Shown here piece by piece: positions 50,685-61,213 of a stretch of 64,000 nt of DNA. Numbering within the stretch: position 1 is the stretch's first letter; the number at the start of each line of letters is the position of its first letter. The position numbers and the translations under genes were made by a program. The DNA comes from Liolophura sinensis (taxonomy: Eukaryota > Mollusca > Polyplacophora > Chitonida > Chitonidae). The notes beneath the pieces are model-generated. The model was not told the origin of the DNA. It searched no databases and saw only the letters and a list, made by a program, of their open reading frames with translations. The stretch spans positions 38,284,458-38,348,457 of the forward strand of contig NC_088300.1 in the NCBI RefSeq assembly GCF_032854445.1, read 5' to 3'.

Positions 50685-51797
50685 GCCGCTTGTGGTTTTA
50701 TTAAAAGAAAAAATTACAACCTCACAGTGTCTTGGATTCTCCTCCGAAGCATGTCTTTGTCATCTCTATACAGCTTGACCATACTCGCCGCCTAATGAGC
50801 GGTTTCCTGTGAGGATATCTCAAGTACATGTTCGGGTGAAATACACACATGGTGGCATAAACAGTTATGTCTGATGTTTATTCATATCGATTAAGATGTA
50901 GCAAGCGTCATAATAACTGTTAATGGTGTTTTGTAGAGAGGGACAGATTACCAGTCACCATTCTGGACAAAAACGACATGTCCGGGTGAAATATGTACAC
51001 TGCGACTCAAATACCCGTTATGTCTAATGTTATTTCATGTCAGTAACAATGCAGCACGTTTAATAACAACAGACAACAAGGTTAACATTGGGCATTCTCG
51101 ACAACGTTACAAGAGAATAATAAATTCATCATATGAAGAACAATTTGAGGTTTTCTGATAATTTCACCATACCAAGCCACAAAAAGTGCCATTTGTTATC
51201 TCTCACTACCTTTTCCTCTACTATACAGGATCAATCAGCGAGGTTCTCTATCGGCTTCCATAATAAGTAATCTGAGGGCTTATGTATTAGTTGCTATGTC
51301 TCACAATCGATAACATACGTCTGAGTGATTATCATTATTTACACACATCCAACTGAATACGAGAGATTTGCTAAACAAAATCTGCTAAAACTACCTGAAA
51401 ATTGGTATAATTAAAAGAAAAATAATATATGTTTGTTAAAACTTATGAGTGTGTGGGTGTCTGTGTGATTAAGTGACATCTTCAATGTTCATTACATCCT
51501 CTAATCTGCAAGAACCACTAAGAGCTAGGTCACTCTGTGGTCCGTCGATATTGGGTTGATGGATTGATGATTAATTATTTGTTTTAATATCTTCATTATA
51601 CGATTTAATTCTCACGAACCATTGAGAGGCCATGTTTTTCTCCTTCATGCACCCCCTGGTCAATACAACTGTGCCTCTGTGGTCAGTCTTTGGACTGGAC
51701 TTGTCAGTTGTTGGGTCTTATCTCACCTTGGTCAATCTGACCGTTGTTCTCAAGAGCTGAGTGGCCGTGGACTCGTCTCGTGACACGATGTTCTCAC

Positions 51798-51826
51798 GGT
51801 CACGTGACCTTACGTGCACTATAAAT
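51798..51826 (+). promoter_or_regulatory. promoter of PNT copy 4 (pseudogene)
   Basis: The perfect palindrome GGTCACGTGACC (51798-51809) is followed after ten bases by TATAAAT (51820-51826). A 5' UTR exon would end at the donor GAAAG/GTAAAC (51958), with the next acceptor at 52230. Confidence 0.65.
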
Positions 51827-52230
51827 TCTGAGGAATGCCGTCCACATGTCACAAGTCTCTGGTAAATCATCCCGATGTCAGCGTCTGAAAACAGAACTTT
51901 TCAGAGAAATTGAGCTTATCTATGAACGAACTACGGGTGGTGAATATAAAACAGAAAGGTAAACCACGTATACTGTTTATTGGTTTGTTATAAATATATC
52001 TCAACAAACATATAACATTTGCAACCAGTGGAGATTTTTATGTCTTAACAATGTTAAGATTTTGTGAGAATTTGCTGTGAATACACTTGTTCTACAATAA
52101 ATTATAAGTTACAATTTGCCATGAGGTCGGGGTCGATGGAACCCCGATTGAAAGCTTGATATTCCTTGTACCACGATGTTAATAATGTAAATGTTTTTTC
52201 ATAACCGGTTTTGTCTTATTCTATTTCAAG

Positions 52231-52392
52231 GTTCTGCTGCTTAGTGAGATTGAATTTACGCTGCGCTGTATGAAACTGAACAACAACCTGGATGTGAATG
52301 TGAATATTTTACCTATGATCGGAAAAGGACTTTGTCTGATATCTCTGGAGACGTTTAGGAAACATATTCCCCGGGGAGGAGAAGTACTATAG
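52231..52392 (+). pseudogene. PNT copy 4, internally deleted
   Basis: The acceptor CTATTTCAAG and the first 29 bases of exon A are fused directly into the middle of exon B at CTGCGCTGTATG. Compared with copy 5, about 290 bases are missing: the exon A start codon, donor, intron, and the WSRDDVRQW part of the Pointed domain. The rest keeps NILPM(I)GKGLCLISLETF, with Ile where all other copies have the conserved Asn. A five-base insertion after GTACTAT introduces TAG before the last helix. The fusion happens to keep frame, but the remaining 40 codons from the first ATG cannot form a complete domain. Confidence 0.88.
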
Positions 52393-52699
52393 CCTACAGG
52401 GATCTCTGGAGGAGGGTGGGGATTTACAATCACTGAATATAATAAGTGCTATATATACAATTGAATATATTATAACTGACAGCTCATTATATAATATACA
52501 GATAGTGCATGGTGTGGAGTGGATCACCAGGAATGGTCAGCTCGAGAGAAGTAACATTCAACTTATTGAGAGCTGAGAGACTTACATCGCCGAATTACTA
52601 CGTCGATGAGGGAGCTATAACCACCGTCCGGTTGTTTACTTAATAAACAAGTAGACGCCAGAGAGCTCTCAAAGGGAGATAACTGCTGTGGAATAAACG

Positions 52700-52815
52700 C
52701 ACGTGATCGTTGTATAATAGCATGAGATTGTTGGATATTGACTTGTGAACGTGTGATAATACTTTGTGAACGTGACGTTGCATTCCTTGGCGCGCGTGAA
52801 CGTTGTACATCACGT
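52700..52815. repeat. short degenerate repeats of GTGATCGTTG type
   Basis: CACGTGATCGTTG, GAGATTGTTGGATATTG, GTGAACGTGTGATAATAC and GTGAACGTGACGTTG follow one another. They create an Arg/Ser-rich minus frame that I regard as fortuitous. The unit 2 copy is at about 60935-61050. Confidence 0.4.
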
Positions 52816-53130
52816 TTTGCCAAATATCATGTGACCATCTCTCGACCAATGGAATCGAGAATTACCCTATGAGGTATAATAATATAAATTCATAAACTAT
52901 AAATAAATATCCAAACAAAACATTACCTGATGTAAGTCTTCTGTTGACGAACTTGGTTAACAGGAGTGTACTAGAAGTATATATCTGTTTGTATATTTTG
53001 GAAATTGAATACTGTATATTTGAAACAAGCGTGGTGGTAATCCAAAATAAAGTATCTGTTCTGTTATTTCAACCTGTCGCCATTACTCATTACAAATGTG
53101 TCCTGTAGACTAATCTACGCATATCTCCAG

Positions 53131-53226
53131 CAATGGACGAGTTAATTAAGTTGTTACAGTCGCATCGTACTGATTTTAATGGTGGTGCTTTATGTTGCAC
53201 TGAACTGTTTCACTTACACAATAATG
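53131..53226 (+). CDS. candidate short first exon (MDELIKLL), unit 1
   Basis: The acceptor-like ATCTCCAG precedes CAATGG. The frame MDELIKLLQSHRTDFNGGAL continues to 31 codons and meets a strong donor AATG/GTAAGTTTT at 53226 in phase 1. Phase 1 is what PNT exon B requires, so it could be an alternative N-terminus for copy 5 (7.2 kb downstream). The unit 2 copy at 62015-62108 has the same length and an intact frame. No homologue is known to me, and it may be non-coding. Confidence 0.3.
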
Positions 53227-53372
53227 GTAAGTTTTGTAGATGGAACTTCTAACTTAAGACCACGGCGGAACCCGCGATATCGGGTTTCGAGATTGAATTT
53301 TATTCGTATGAACGGTTACGGCGATTTCAAGGATAAGGCTGAAATGCTGCCAATATGGTGTGTGTTTATTTA

Positions 53373-53600
53373 TTTGTTTATTTGATTGGTGTTTAACGCC
53401 GTACTCAAGAATTTTTCACTTATGCGATTGTGGCCAACATTATAGTTGGAGGAAACCGGACAGTGGCCCGGGGGAAACTCACGATCCTGTGCAGTGGAAG
53501 TCACCAAGAACTGGACCAATGCGTCTGCATTAATGGGAGTGTGTTAGCACAGCACAATGACACAGGGGCCTAAAACTAGGCCACAGTTGAACAAGACGAC
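53373..53600 (-). mobile_element. SINE-related element with atypical head, unit 1
   Basis: Family-1 tail and core (CGTACTCAAGAATTTTTCAC, GGAAACCGGACAGTGGCCCG), but beyond the core the sequence (CTGTGCAGTGGAAGTCACCA) lacks the usual tRNA head. It is duplicated at 62253-62480. Confidence 0.7.
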
Positions 53601-54245
53601 CATGGGCCTGGCAATTCGGTCGGTTGTCACATGTATTCTCAACAAAAATATTAACGCACGAAGAAATGTTATGCTGTTTTATCTCGGTAGGATAAATAAC
53701 GTGTTAACTCAATAATTTGGGTAAGAATTCATTATCAACTGTGGCTTCAATTTCCACCAGATGTATCACATTTTAGAGCAATAATCCATGAGCTATGGAT
53801 AGGTCGGTAATCACACATTTCACAGCACTCAGTACCGAGTGTGCCCACAGTTCTCATCACGAAGAGCTGTGGGATGATCAGCTGTTATCGTTCTAGAATG
53901 TATATAAGCACACTGACACTCACCTCTATGAGATAACAAGCTACAAGCAATAAGATAGTAACAAGTTAGGGTAACACAAGTACAAGTATGAAAGCCTGCT
54001 CTGAGCTATTCGGTATGAAAGCCTGCTCTGAGTTATTCGGCATTGAGGTATACCCTGAAAGCGATTGTGACGTGTTTTGTTTTATACGGATCTTAGTGAT
54101 TTCTGATACATTTTCAGTTCGTGGAACCCATTACACCGTTACAACAGCTTATCGTATATTATAAATCCATGTACTGTAAGTAAATATGTAAACGAATCAT
54201 TGCCTTGTATGTGTTCTGTTTTTCAACGGTGTACCCGTCTGTACA
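53601..54245. other. 3' part of unit 1, no gene recognised
   Basis: AT-rich sequence matching 62481-63125 of unit 2. It contains a twice-repeated GAAAGCCTGCTCTGAG(C/T)TATT at 53990-54040. No coding frame is supported. Confidence 0.4.
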
Positions 54246-55487
54246 TCGCGGTATACTAGTAATGGAATGGACGTGAAACAAATGTGGTGATAATGTACAA
54301 AATAATGTCCGTAATCAAGGAAAATATTAACAATATCTCCTGTTGGCAAATGCACGTATTTCCGGCAATGAACAAGTTCGCTAAGCTGTTACAAGTCCAT
54401 GCGCGGTACTGATTTGACGAACTGGTGTTCCATGGTGCACCCATGGCGTTTTCACGTATGGAAGGACAGTCCGGTTAACGAATCTGTATCTGCTGAGTTA
54501 AGTATATGACAGAGTTGGCCAAGACCGCTGGAAGACTGCACTTAACATTTGCTCATCAGCGCCACGTGTATAATTACTCTGTCTTGAGGCAACAAAAGGT
54601 CGGTAAGATGAAAGGAGAAAAACAATGTTGCAATATGAAAAGAAACATTTATAAGTTATAGAAATTATATCATTGTGCTAGACAATGGGCCCGGGTAATT
54701 TAGTCCCAGAATGGTGCAAACCCTCATCACCTCTCTCTCTCTGATTCCCATGTATATAGCTCTGCATGCACCTCTAACAAAACGTGGGTGATAAAACCAT
54801 TGTCTAACTTAGCACCTCGAACCTACGTTAAATATATTCTTTATAAAACGGCCACCTATAATTATTGATAATGCCATCGGAGGTGCATGCCCTATGGCGC
54901 TGTTTTATATAGGCTACCAGTTTGATCTTGCTCACGATCTCCACCTACCAGTACATGAAAGGACCAGACAATATGGCATGAGGCCATCATCATGTGGCAA
55001 TCAACCAAAAACTTTCTTAACTGTGTTTTAAATTTTCTTAAATAGAATAGAATGCGTTCAAATATGACTGATCAGATATAGTAACATCTGCCAGTTGGAT
55101 GACAAATACTCTGCTTAATGCAATACTATATTTAGTCCGGGATATTTTCCCACCTCATAACATACTTAGGGATTTAATTGTTTGTTCAACATTTTTGGGG
55201 TAAATTCTTCATTGTGAGAACCTTTGGGAAACCAGTATAATTTGCTGGTTGGTTTGAAAATGCGGCGAAGACCTATAACACCACGATGATGTGCCGACTG
55301 CTTTGTCAAAAGCCCGAAAAATTAAATGAAACAGATCAATTATATATACAGTTTCTCGCAATGGTAGAAAAGAAGTGTATACTTTTAATATAATAAATGA
55401 TTGCTGTATATAAAACTTCAAAATCGACCCAAAACCTAGCCTAGTGTTTAGATGAGTTAATTCTACTAAATATATGCTTATGTTCAT

Positions 55488-55745
55488 AGAGGTTATACTG
55501 ACTGTTGATCAGAGGTTATACTGGTTGTTGATGACAGGTTATACTGGCTGTTGATAAGAGGTTACACTGGCTGTTGATCAGATTATATACTGGCTCTTGA
55601 TCGCATTAAATACTTGTTGTTGATAAGATTAAATGCTGGGTGTTGATCACAGGCTATACTGGGTGTTGATCACAGGCTATACTGGTTGTTGATCATAGGT
55701 TTTACTGGCTGTTCACCAGAGGTTATATTGATTGTTCATCATACT
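55488..55745. repeat. 22-23-bp degenerate minisatellite, unit 2
   Basis: Counterpart of 46949-47195, with unit order and number altered (for example two successive GATCACAGGCTATACTGG units). Confidence 0.85.
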
Positions 55746-56143
55746 GGCTAGCTATCCCCTTTACACTCGTTGTGAGCATCGGACATTGAAAAGTACCTGC
55801 AGCTATTTGCTGATTTGAAAAAAAAAATCGCATAACGCTACTTAACAAGAATGTTACATGCAATTGCAAAGACTTCCTAGAGGCTCGTGGAAAATATCTG
55901 TTATATTGTTTGCTTGCGACACTTCACACTGGAATAAACACTTATACGCAACTTCCTTCATTTCAGATGACTCTTGTATACGGCGATTTACTTTAATAAG
56001 GCAAAATAATACATAATCAAAATTAACATAATGATTCCCGTTGTAAATCTGCAAAGAATTCTTGGTTACATTATGTTTAATACTCATAACCAATCTCTGA
56101 TATATCCAGCCTAGCACAGATAAAACGACGGTCTTATCTCCAT

Positions 56144-56286
56144 CCTACCTGCGGATAGTAGTGGATTTCCCGCTGGCTCTGCTCTGTTTCCTCCCACCAT
56201 AATGCTGGCCGCCGTCATACAAGTGAAATATTCTTGAGTACGGCGTGAAACACCAATTAAATAAATAAAATAAAATAAATAAATAT
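56144..56286 (+). mobile_element. SINE core fragment (family 1), unit 2
   Basis: Same truncated element as 47634-47776 with identical boundaries, confirming that it was copied with the unit. Confidence 0.85.
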
Positions 56287-57609
56287 CTCCATCCTTTTGC
56301 CTGAAGTGAGCGAGATTATCACTTATTTCAGATTTATGGTCTTTGAATCTTGGCAATTGTTCTACTGTATACTTACATACATCACGAAATTATCGGGTGT
56401 ATAACTGCCAGAAGTTTGTAAATCTAGTTTTCCAAAGTGCATATAAGTAAAATAAATCGGAAGAAAATATAACCCTTTATCAGTGCTGTACTTGTTTATT
56501 TAAGCGTTTATTTATGTGTACATGTAGGGCAAATATAGTTGAAGCACACAGTTGAAGTAAAAGTTGCTTTTTGGTAGTTTTTCAAAAAAAAAATTAAGAG
56601 GGCGAACATAAGTGTCTATGAGACAGTGAACAACAGCATTGTGAACAATGCACTTGATCACTGACACGTGCCACTCAGCTCTCGCTTGACACCTAATCTA
56701 GACTATATATATGTTAACTGATCAGTCACTCATGATTAAACAGGTAGCAGACAATACATGCACATGTTTAAACTGCTTCACAAACACCATGCCATAACTA
56801 AGCTCTTTGCGAACATAAATTATTTTAAATATATTCATTCTATTAAGTTTCATTAATTTCTTCCCATTCTTAGAAAGCGGAGAATTGGGATGTATTTTTT
56901 TTAAATAAGCAATTCCCTGTTTGTGTGTGTTTCTTGTATGGGCTTTATTTTTTGAAGGAAGACAAGTTTTAGTTGAGAAGGCTAAGGAAGGATAAAGATT
57001 TGTGGTATGAAATTGCTCTATCGTGTTTTAAAGAAGAGCGAATTTCCTGTAAGAAAACAGGTGTAAACAACACGAATCATGATTCACAAATTAAAAACAC
57101 AAATTTTAAATAATTTTTATAATTCATGCAAAATTGCTTTTGACTCTCCAGAATTATCAGTGTTATTCACGCTTATGAAAATTTCACTGATTTAAGTGTA
57201 TTTGGCCTTAAAGTAAAGTCCCAAAGTAAATGTCGCCCATTGCTCGTGGTTTCTGGGGTACTATTTCACCGCTGAGCTTAGAATGTGCCAACCTAGGCCA
57301 ATCTGATGAGTTATTCAGACAAAGTTCGTTTGGTTTTACATGTTGACTAATCAAAATTAATGAAAGACTTTTAATTCCATTGGTTATAAACTACATCAAC
57401 TTTCTAACCACTGCTCAAATCACACGGTTTAAATGGTTTAAAAGCTTTCGGGCGAGTTTTTTTTCTTATTTGAATATCAAATAGTCACTATCGAAGTGTG
57501 TCATTTGTAGTTCTTTGTTAGTTAGATAGGTGCACGTTGGAACGTGTAAACCTATATGAATATTTCCCTTCGTGTGACAAAAACGTTGAAAAGACTAAAT
57601 TGGACGTCA

Positions 57610-57865
57610 GGTTTTAAACGTCGACTTGATCTTTTATTGTCAATCGAGTCTTTATAAGTTAAGGCTCAATTTAAAACTCGATTTCTCGCATCAATTCACG
57701 ACGTCGAGTTCTACATGGACTGTAAAACTGGAGCTGGACCCGCAAAAGCCGACTGTGGTTGTAATATACAGAAACAACATCTTAAAGGAAATAGATTTCC
57801 TTAACATCTTGTATATTGAAAACTCGACATCGACTTTTTGAAACTCAACGAAGGTCGAGTTTTGG
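57610..57865. other. TCGA-motif cluster, unit 2
   Basis: Partner of 49096-49355; the TCGA cores are retained although neighbouring bases vary (for example AACTCGACATCGACTTT here). Confidence 0.4.
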
Positions 57866-58241
57866 GGATGGATACAAACATATATCTAAATTCCACGTAG
57901 TATTTTTGCCAAAAAATTTGAAAAAAAAATGCACAGAACTCTGAAGTTACCACCACTTTTTCGATTTTTAATATTCCTAGAAGATTGTTACTTGTGGTTT
58001 CTACATTAACAGCACCCTTCAGCCCTCTCTTAATATCTTCAATATACGATTTAATTCTCACAAACCACCCAGATGGCATATTTTTCCCCTCATGCACCCC
58101 ATGGTCAACAGAAGTGTGCCTCTGTGGTCAGTCTTTGGGCCGGGCTTGTCAGTTGCTGTGTCTTATCTCACCTGGTCAATCTGACCGTTGTTGTCAAGAG
58201 CTAAGTGGCCATGGACTCGTCCCGCGACAAAATACTCTCAC

Positions 58242-58643
58242 GGTCACGTGACCTTACGTGCACTATAAATTCTGAGCATTGTTGTGCTATCTTAAGGGAC
58301 ATAAATTAATCCATTTAACTTCATTAAAGTTTCTCAATTGGTTGTTTTTACAGCAAGGTGGTGGTAATCGCGGATTAATCTGTTTTATATGTGCCTGGGA
58401 AAATGTTGGCTTGATGGACAGAAAATGGCCTTGTTCACATAGGCCGACATCGTGTGGTTTTATCAGTTTGAAAAATAAAATGTATAAAGTAGTGAATTTT
58501 CCGCAGACAAATGAGTTACAAATCGCATGATGTAAGACTTTACATTTTTAATTACGACCGAGAGTCTTTTGTGCTATTTACAAACAAAGATTCCTAGAAA
58601 AATAATGGAAATAACTTGTACGAAATGAAATGAAATGAATAAA
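58242..58643 (+). other. possible mini-transcription unit, unit 2
   Basis: The same promoter module as the PNT gene (GGTCACGTGACC 58242-58253, TATAAAT 58264-58270) precedes a compact stretch ending in AATAAA (58638-58643). Start of transcription near 58295 would leave no room for an intron before the acceptor-like TTTTTACAG (58350). The only ATG frame is 58414-58530, 38 codons, MDRKWPCSHRPTSCGFISLK and on. The open frame extends upstream without ATG through ICFICAWENV, giving a CxxC...C...C pattern. No known family. It may be a decayed terminal exon instead. Confidence 0.35.
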
Positions 58644-59759
58644 GCCGCTTGTGGTTTTATTAAAAGAAGAAATTACAACCTCACGGTGTCTTGGATGCTC
58701 CTCTGAAGCATGTCTTTGTTATCTCTATACAGCTTGACCAGACTGGCCGCCTAATGAGCGGTTTCCTGTGAGGATATCTCAAGTACATGTTCGGGTGAAA
58801 TACACACATGGCGGCATAAACCGTTATGTCTGATGTTAATTCATATCGATTAAGATGTAGCAAGCGTCTTAATAACTGTTAATGGTGTTTTGTAGAGAGG
58901 GACAGATTACCAGTCACCATTCTGGACAAAAACGACATGTCCGGGTGAAATATGTACACTGAGACTCAAATACCCGTTATGTCTAATGTTATTTCATGTG
59001 AGTAACAATGCAGCACGTTTAATAACAACAGACAACAAGGTTAACATTGGGCATTCTCGACAACGTTACAAGAGAATTGAGGTTTTCTGATAATTTAACC
59101 ATACCAAGCCACAAGGGGTCATGTATATGAGGATGTCACACTCTGTTCTTTTCATGAAAGCCGATAGAGTGCCATTTGTTATCTCACTACCTTTTCCTCT
59201 ACTATACAGGATCAATCAGCGAGGTTCTCTATCGGCTTCCATAATAAGTAATCTGAGGGCTTATGTATTAGTTGCTATGTCTCACAATTGATAACATACG
59301 TCTGGGTGATTACCATTATTCACACACATCCAACTGAATACGAGAGATTTGCTAAACAAAATCTGCTAAAAATACCTGAACATTGGTATAATTAAAAGAA
59401 AAATAATATATGTTTGTTAGAACTTATGAGTGTGTGGGTGTGTGTGTGATTAAGTGACATCTTCAATGTTCATTACATCCTCTAATATGCAAGAACCATT
59501 AAGAGCTAGATAATGGGTTGATGGGTTGATGATTAATTATTTGTTTTAATATCTTCATTATACGATTTACTTCTCACGAACCACCGAGAAGCCATGTTTT
59601 TCTCCCTCATGCACCCCCTGATCAATACAACTGTGCCTCTGTGGTCAGTCTTTGGACTGGACGTGTCAGTTGTTGGGTCTTATCTCACCTTGGTCAATCT
59701 GACCGTTGTTCTCAAGAGCTGAGTGGCCGTGGACTCGTCTCGTGACACGATGCTCTCAC

Positions 59760-59788
59760 GGTCACGTGACCTTACGTGCACTATAAAT
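59760..59788 (+). promoter_or_regulatory. promoter of PNT copy 5
   Basis: GGTCACGTGACC (59760-59771), ten bases, then TATAAAT (59782-59788). A 5' UTR exon from about 59813 would end at the donor GAAAG/GTAAAC (59920). The palindromic E-box fits USF, MITF or TFE-type bHLH-ZIP factors; which one binds is unknown. Confidence 0.7.
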
Positions 59789-60224
59789 TCTGAGGAATGC
59801 CGTCCACATGTCACAAGTCTCTGGTAAATCATCCCGATGTCACCGTCTGAAAACAGAACTTTTCAGAGAAATTGAGCTTATCTATGAACGAACTACGGGT
59901 GGTGAATATAAAACAGAAAGGTAAACCACGTATACTGTTTATTGGTTTGTTATAAATATATCTCAACAAACCTATAACATTTGCAACCAGTGGAGATTTT
60001 TATGTCGTAACAATGTCAAGAGTTTGGGAGAATTTTCTGTGAATACACTTGTTCTACAATAAATTATAAGTTACAATTTGCCATGAGGTCGGGGTCGATG
60101 GAACCCGATTGAAAGCTTGATATTCCTTGTACCACGATGTTAATAGTGTAAATGTTTCTTCACAACCGGTTTTGTCTTATTCTGTTTCAAGGTTCTGCTG
60201 CTTAGTGAGATTGAATTTATCGCC

Positions 60225-60679
60225 ATGTGTCAGGAGGACCAAGTTGTACCGAATGTGTCGGACAGACTCCGGATGGACCAATCAAATGAACTGTGTGAAA
60301 ACGCCATGCTTGGTAAAGGTGCAGTAAAACTCTATCGTGCTTCGTCAGTCATTACTATTTGCTTTGTTATTTTTTGTAAAGAATGCCTCTAATACGTTCA
60401 ACTTCATGGTAATGTCAGATGAACTTCCTCGAAAATGGCACAATAACTGTAACTCGTACTTTTTCCTCAGATCCCCGGAGTTGGTCACGTGATGACGTCC
60501 GCCAATGGCTGCGCTGTATGAAACTGAACAACAACCTGGATGTGAATGTGAATATTTTACCTATGAACGGAAAAGGACTTTGTCTGATATCTCTGGAGAC
60601 GTTTAGGAAACATATTCCCCGGGGAGGAGAAGTACTATACAGGGATCTCTGGAGGAGGGTGGGGAGTTACAATCACTAA
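60225..60679 (+). CDS. PNT-only mini-protein, copy 5 (best-preserved gene model)
   Basis: Exon A has its edge at 60192 after TCTGTTTCAAG, with ATG at 60225 and donor CTTG/GTAAAG at 60312. Exon B spans 60471-60679 after TTTTTCCTCAG. The phase-1 join gives 98 residues: MCQEDQVVPNVSDRLRM, then DPRSWSRDDVRQWLRCMKL, NILPMNGKGLCLISLETF, HIPRGGEVLYRDLWRRV and a short GSYNH tail. This is a complete Pointed/SAM domain of ETV6/Yan type (residues about 32-95) with almost nothing else: no ETS domain, no signal peptide, no membrane helix. The likely cellular place is nucleus or cytosol as an interaction partner. A promoter lies at 59760-59788 and AATAAA at 61136-61141, so the gene is complete within 1.4 kb. 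It lies in tandem unit 2; unit 1 carries the deleted copy 4. Confidence 0.85.
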
Positions 60680-61135
60680 ATATAATAAGTGCTATATATA
60701 CAATTGAATATATTATAACTGACAGCTCATTATATAATATACAGATAGTGCATGGTGTGGAGTGGATCACCAGGAATAGTCAGCTCGAGAGAAGTAATAT
60801 TCAAGTTGTTGAGAGCTAAGAGACTTTAAATCGCCGAATTAGTACGTCGGTAAGGAAGCTTGTGCGGTTGTTTACTTTATGAACAAGTAGACGTCAGAGA
60901 GCTCTCAAAGGGAGATAACTGCTGTGGACTAAACGCACGTGATCGTTGGATAATAGCATGAGATCGTTGGATATTGTCTTGTGAATTTGGGATAATACTT
61001 TGTGAACGTGACGTTGCATTCCATGGCGCCCGTGATCGTTGTACATCACGTTTTGCAGAATATCATGTAACCGTCTCTCGACCAATGGAATTGAGAAATA
61101 CCCTGAGGTATAATACTATAAATTCATAAACTGTA

Positions 61136-61141
61136 AATAAA
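61136..61141 (+). promoter_or_regulatory. predicted poly(A) signal of PNT copy 5
   Basis: AATAAA 457 bases past the stop of copy 5, the first canonical signal downstream. Confidence 0.4.
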
Positions 61142-61213
61142 TATATAAGCAAAACATCACCTGTTGTATGTCTTCTGTTTATGAACTTGGTTAATAGGAG
61201 TGTACTAGAAGTA

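Larger units (their letters stand above)
45700..54245 (+). repeat. tandem-array unit 1 (about 8.5 kb)
   Basis: The anchor GAAACAAAT(T/G)T(A/G)GTGATAATGT occurs at 45748, 54274 and 63154, giving periods of 8526 and 8880 bases. Unit 1 holds a 22-bp minisatellite, a SINE core, a TCGA-rich block, two promoter modules, the deleted PNT copy 4, the MDELIKLL exon and a SINE. It has about 560 bases (49515-50075) absent from unit 2. Nearly the whole unit aligns with unit 2 at high identity. Confidence 0.93.

Noticed and set aside
53179-53385. 68-codon plus-strand frame ending in WCVFIYLFI (partner 62061-62267)
   Set aside because: It runs across a strong splice donor into the T-rich SINE tail; the overlapping MDELIKLL frame with its donor is the better reading.
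59808-59920. Open frame MSQVSGKSSR... in the 5' UTR exon of PNT copy 5 (also in unit 1), running to the donor
   Set aside because: Its ATG lies only about 20 bases after the TATA box, probably before the transcription start, and its splice phase does not enter the PNT frame.
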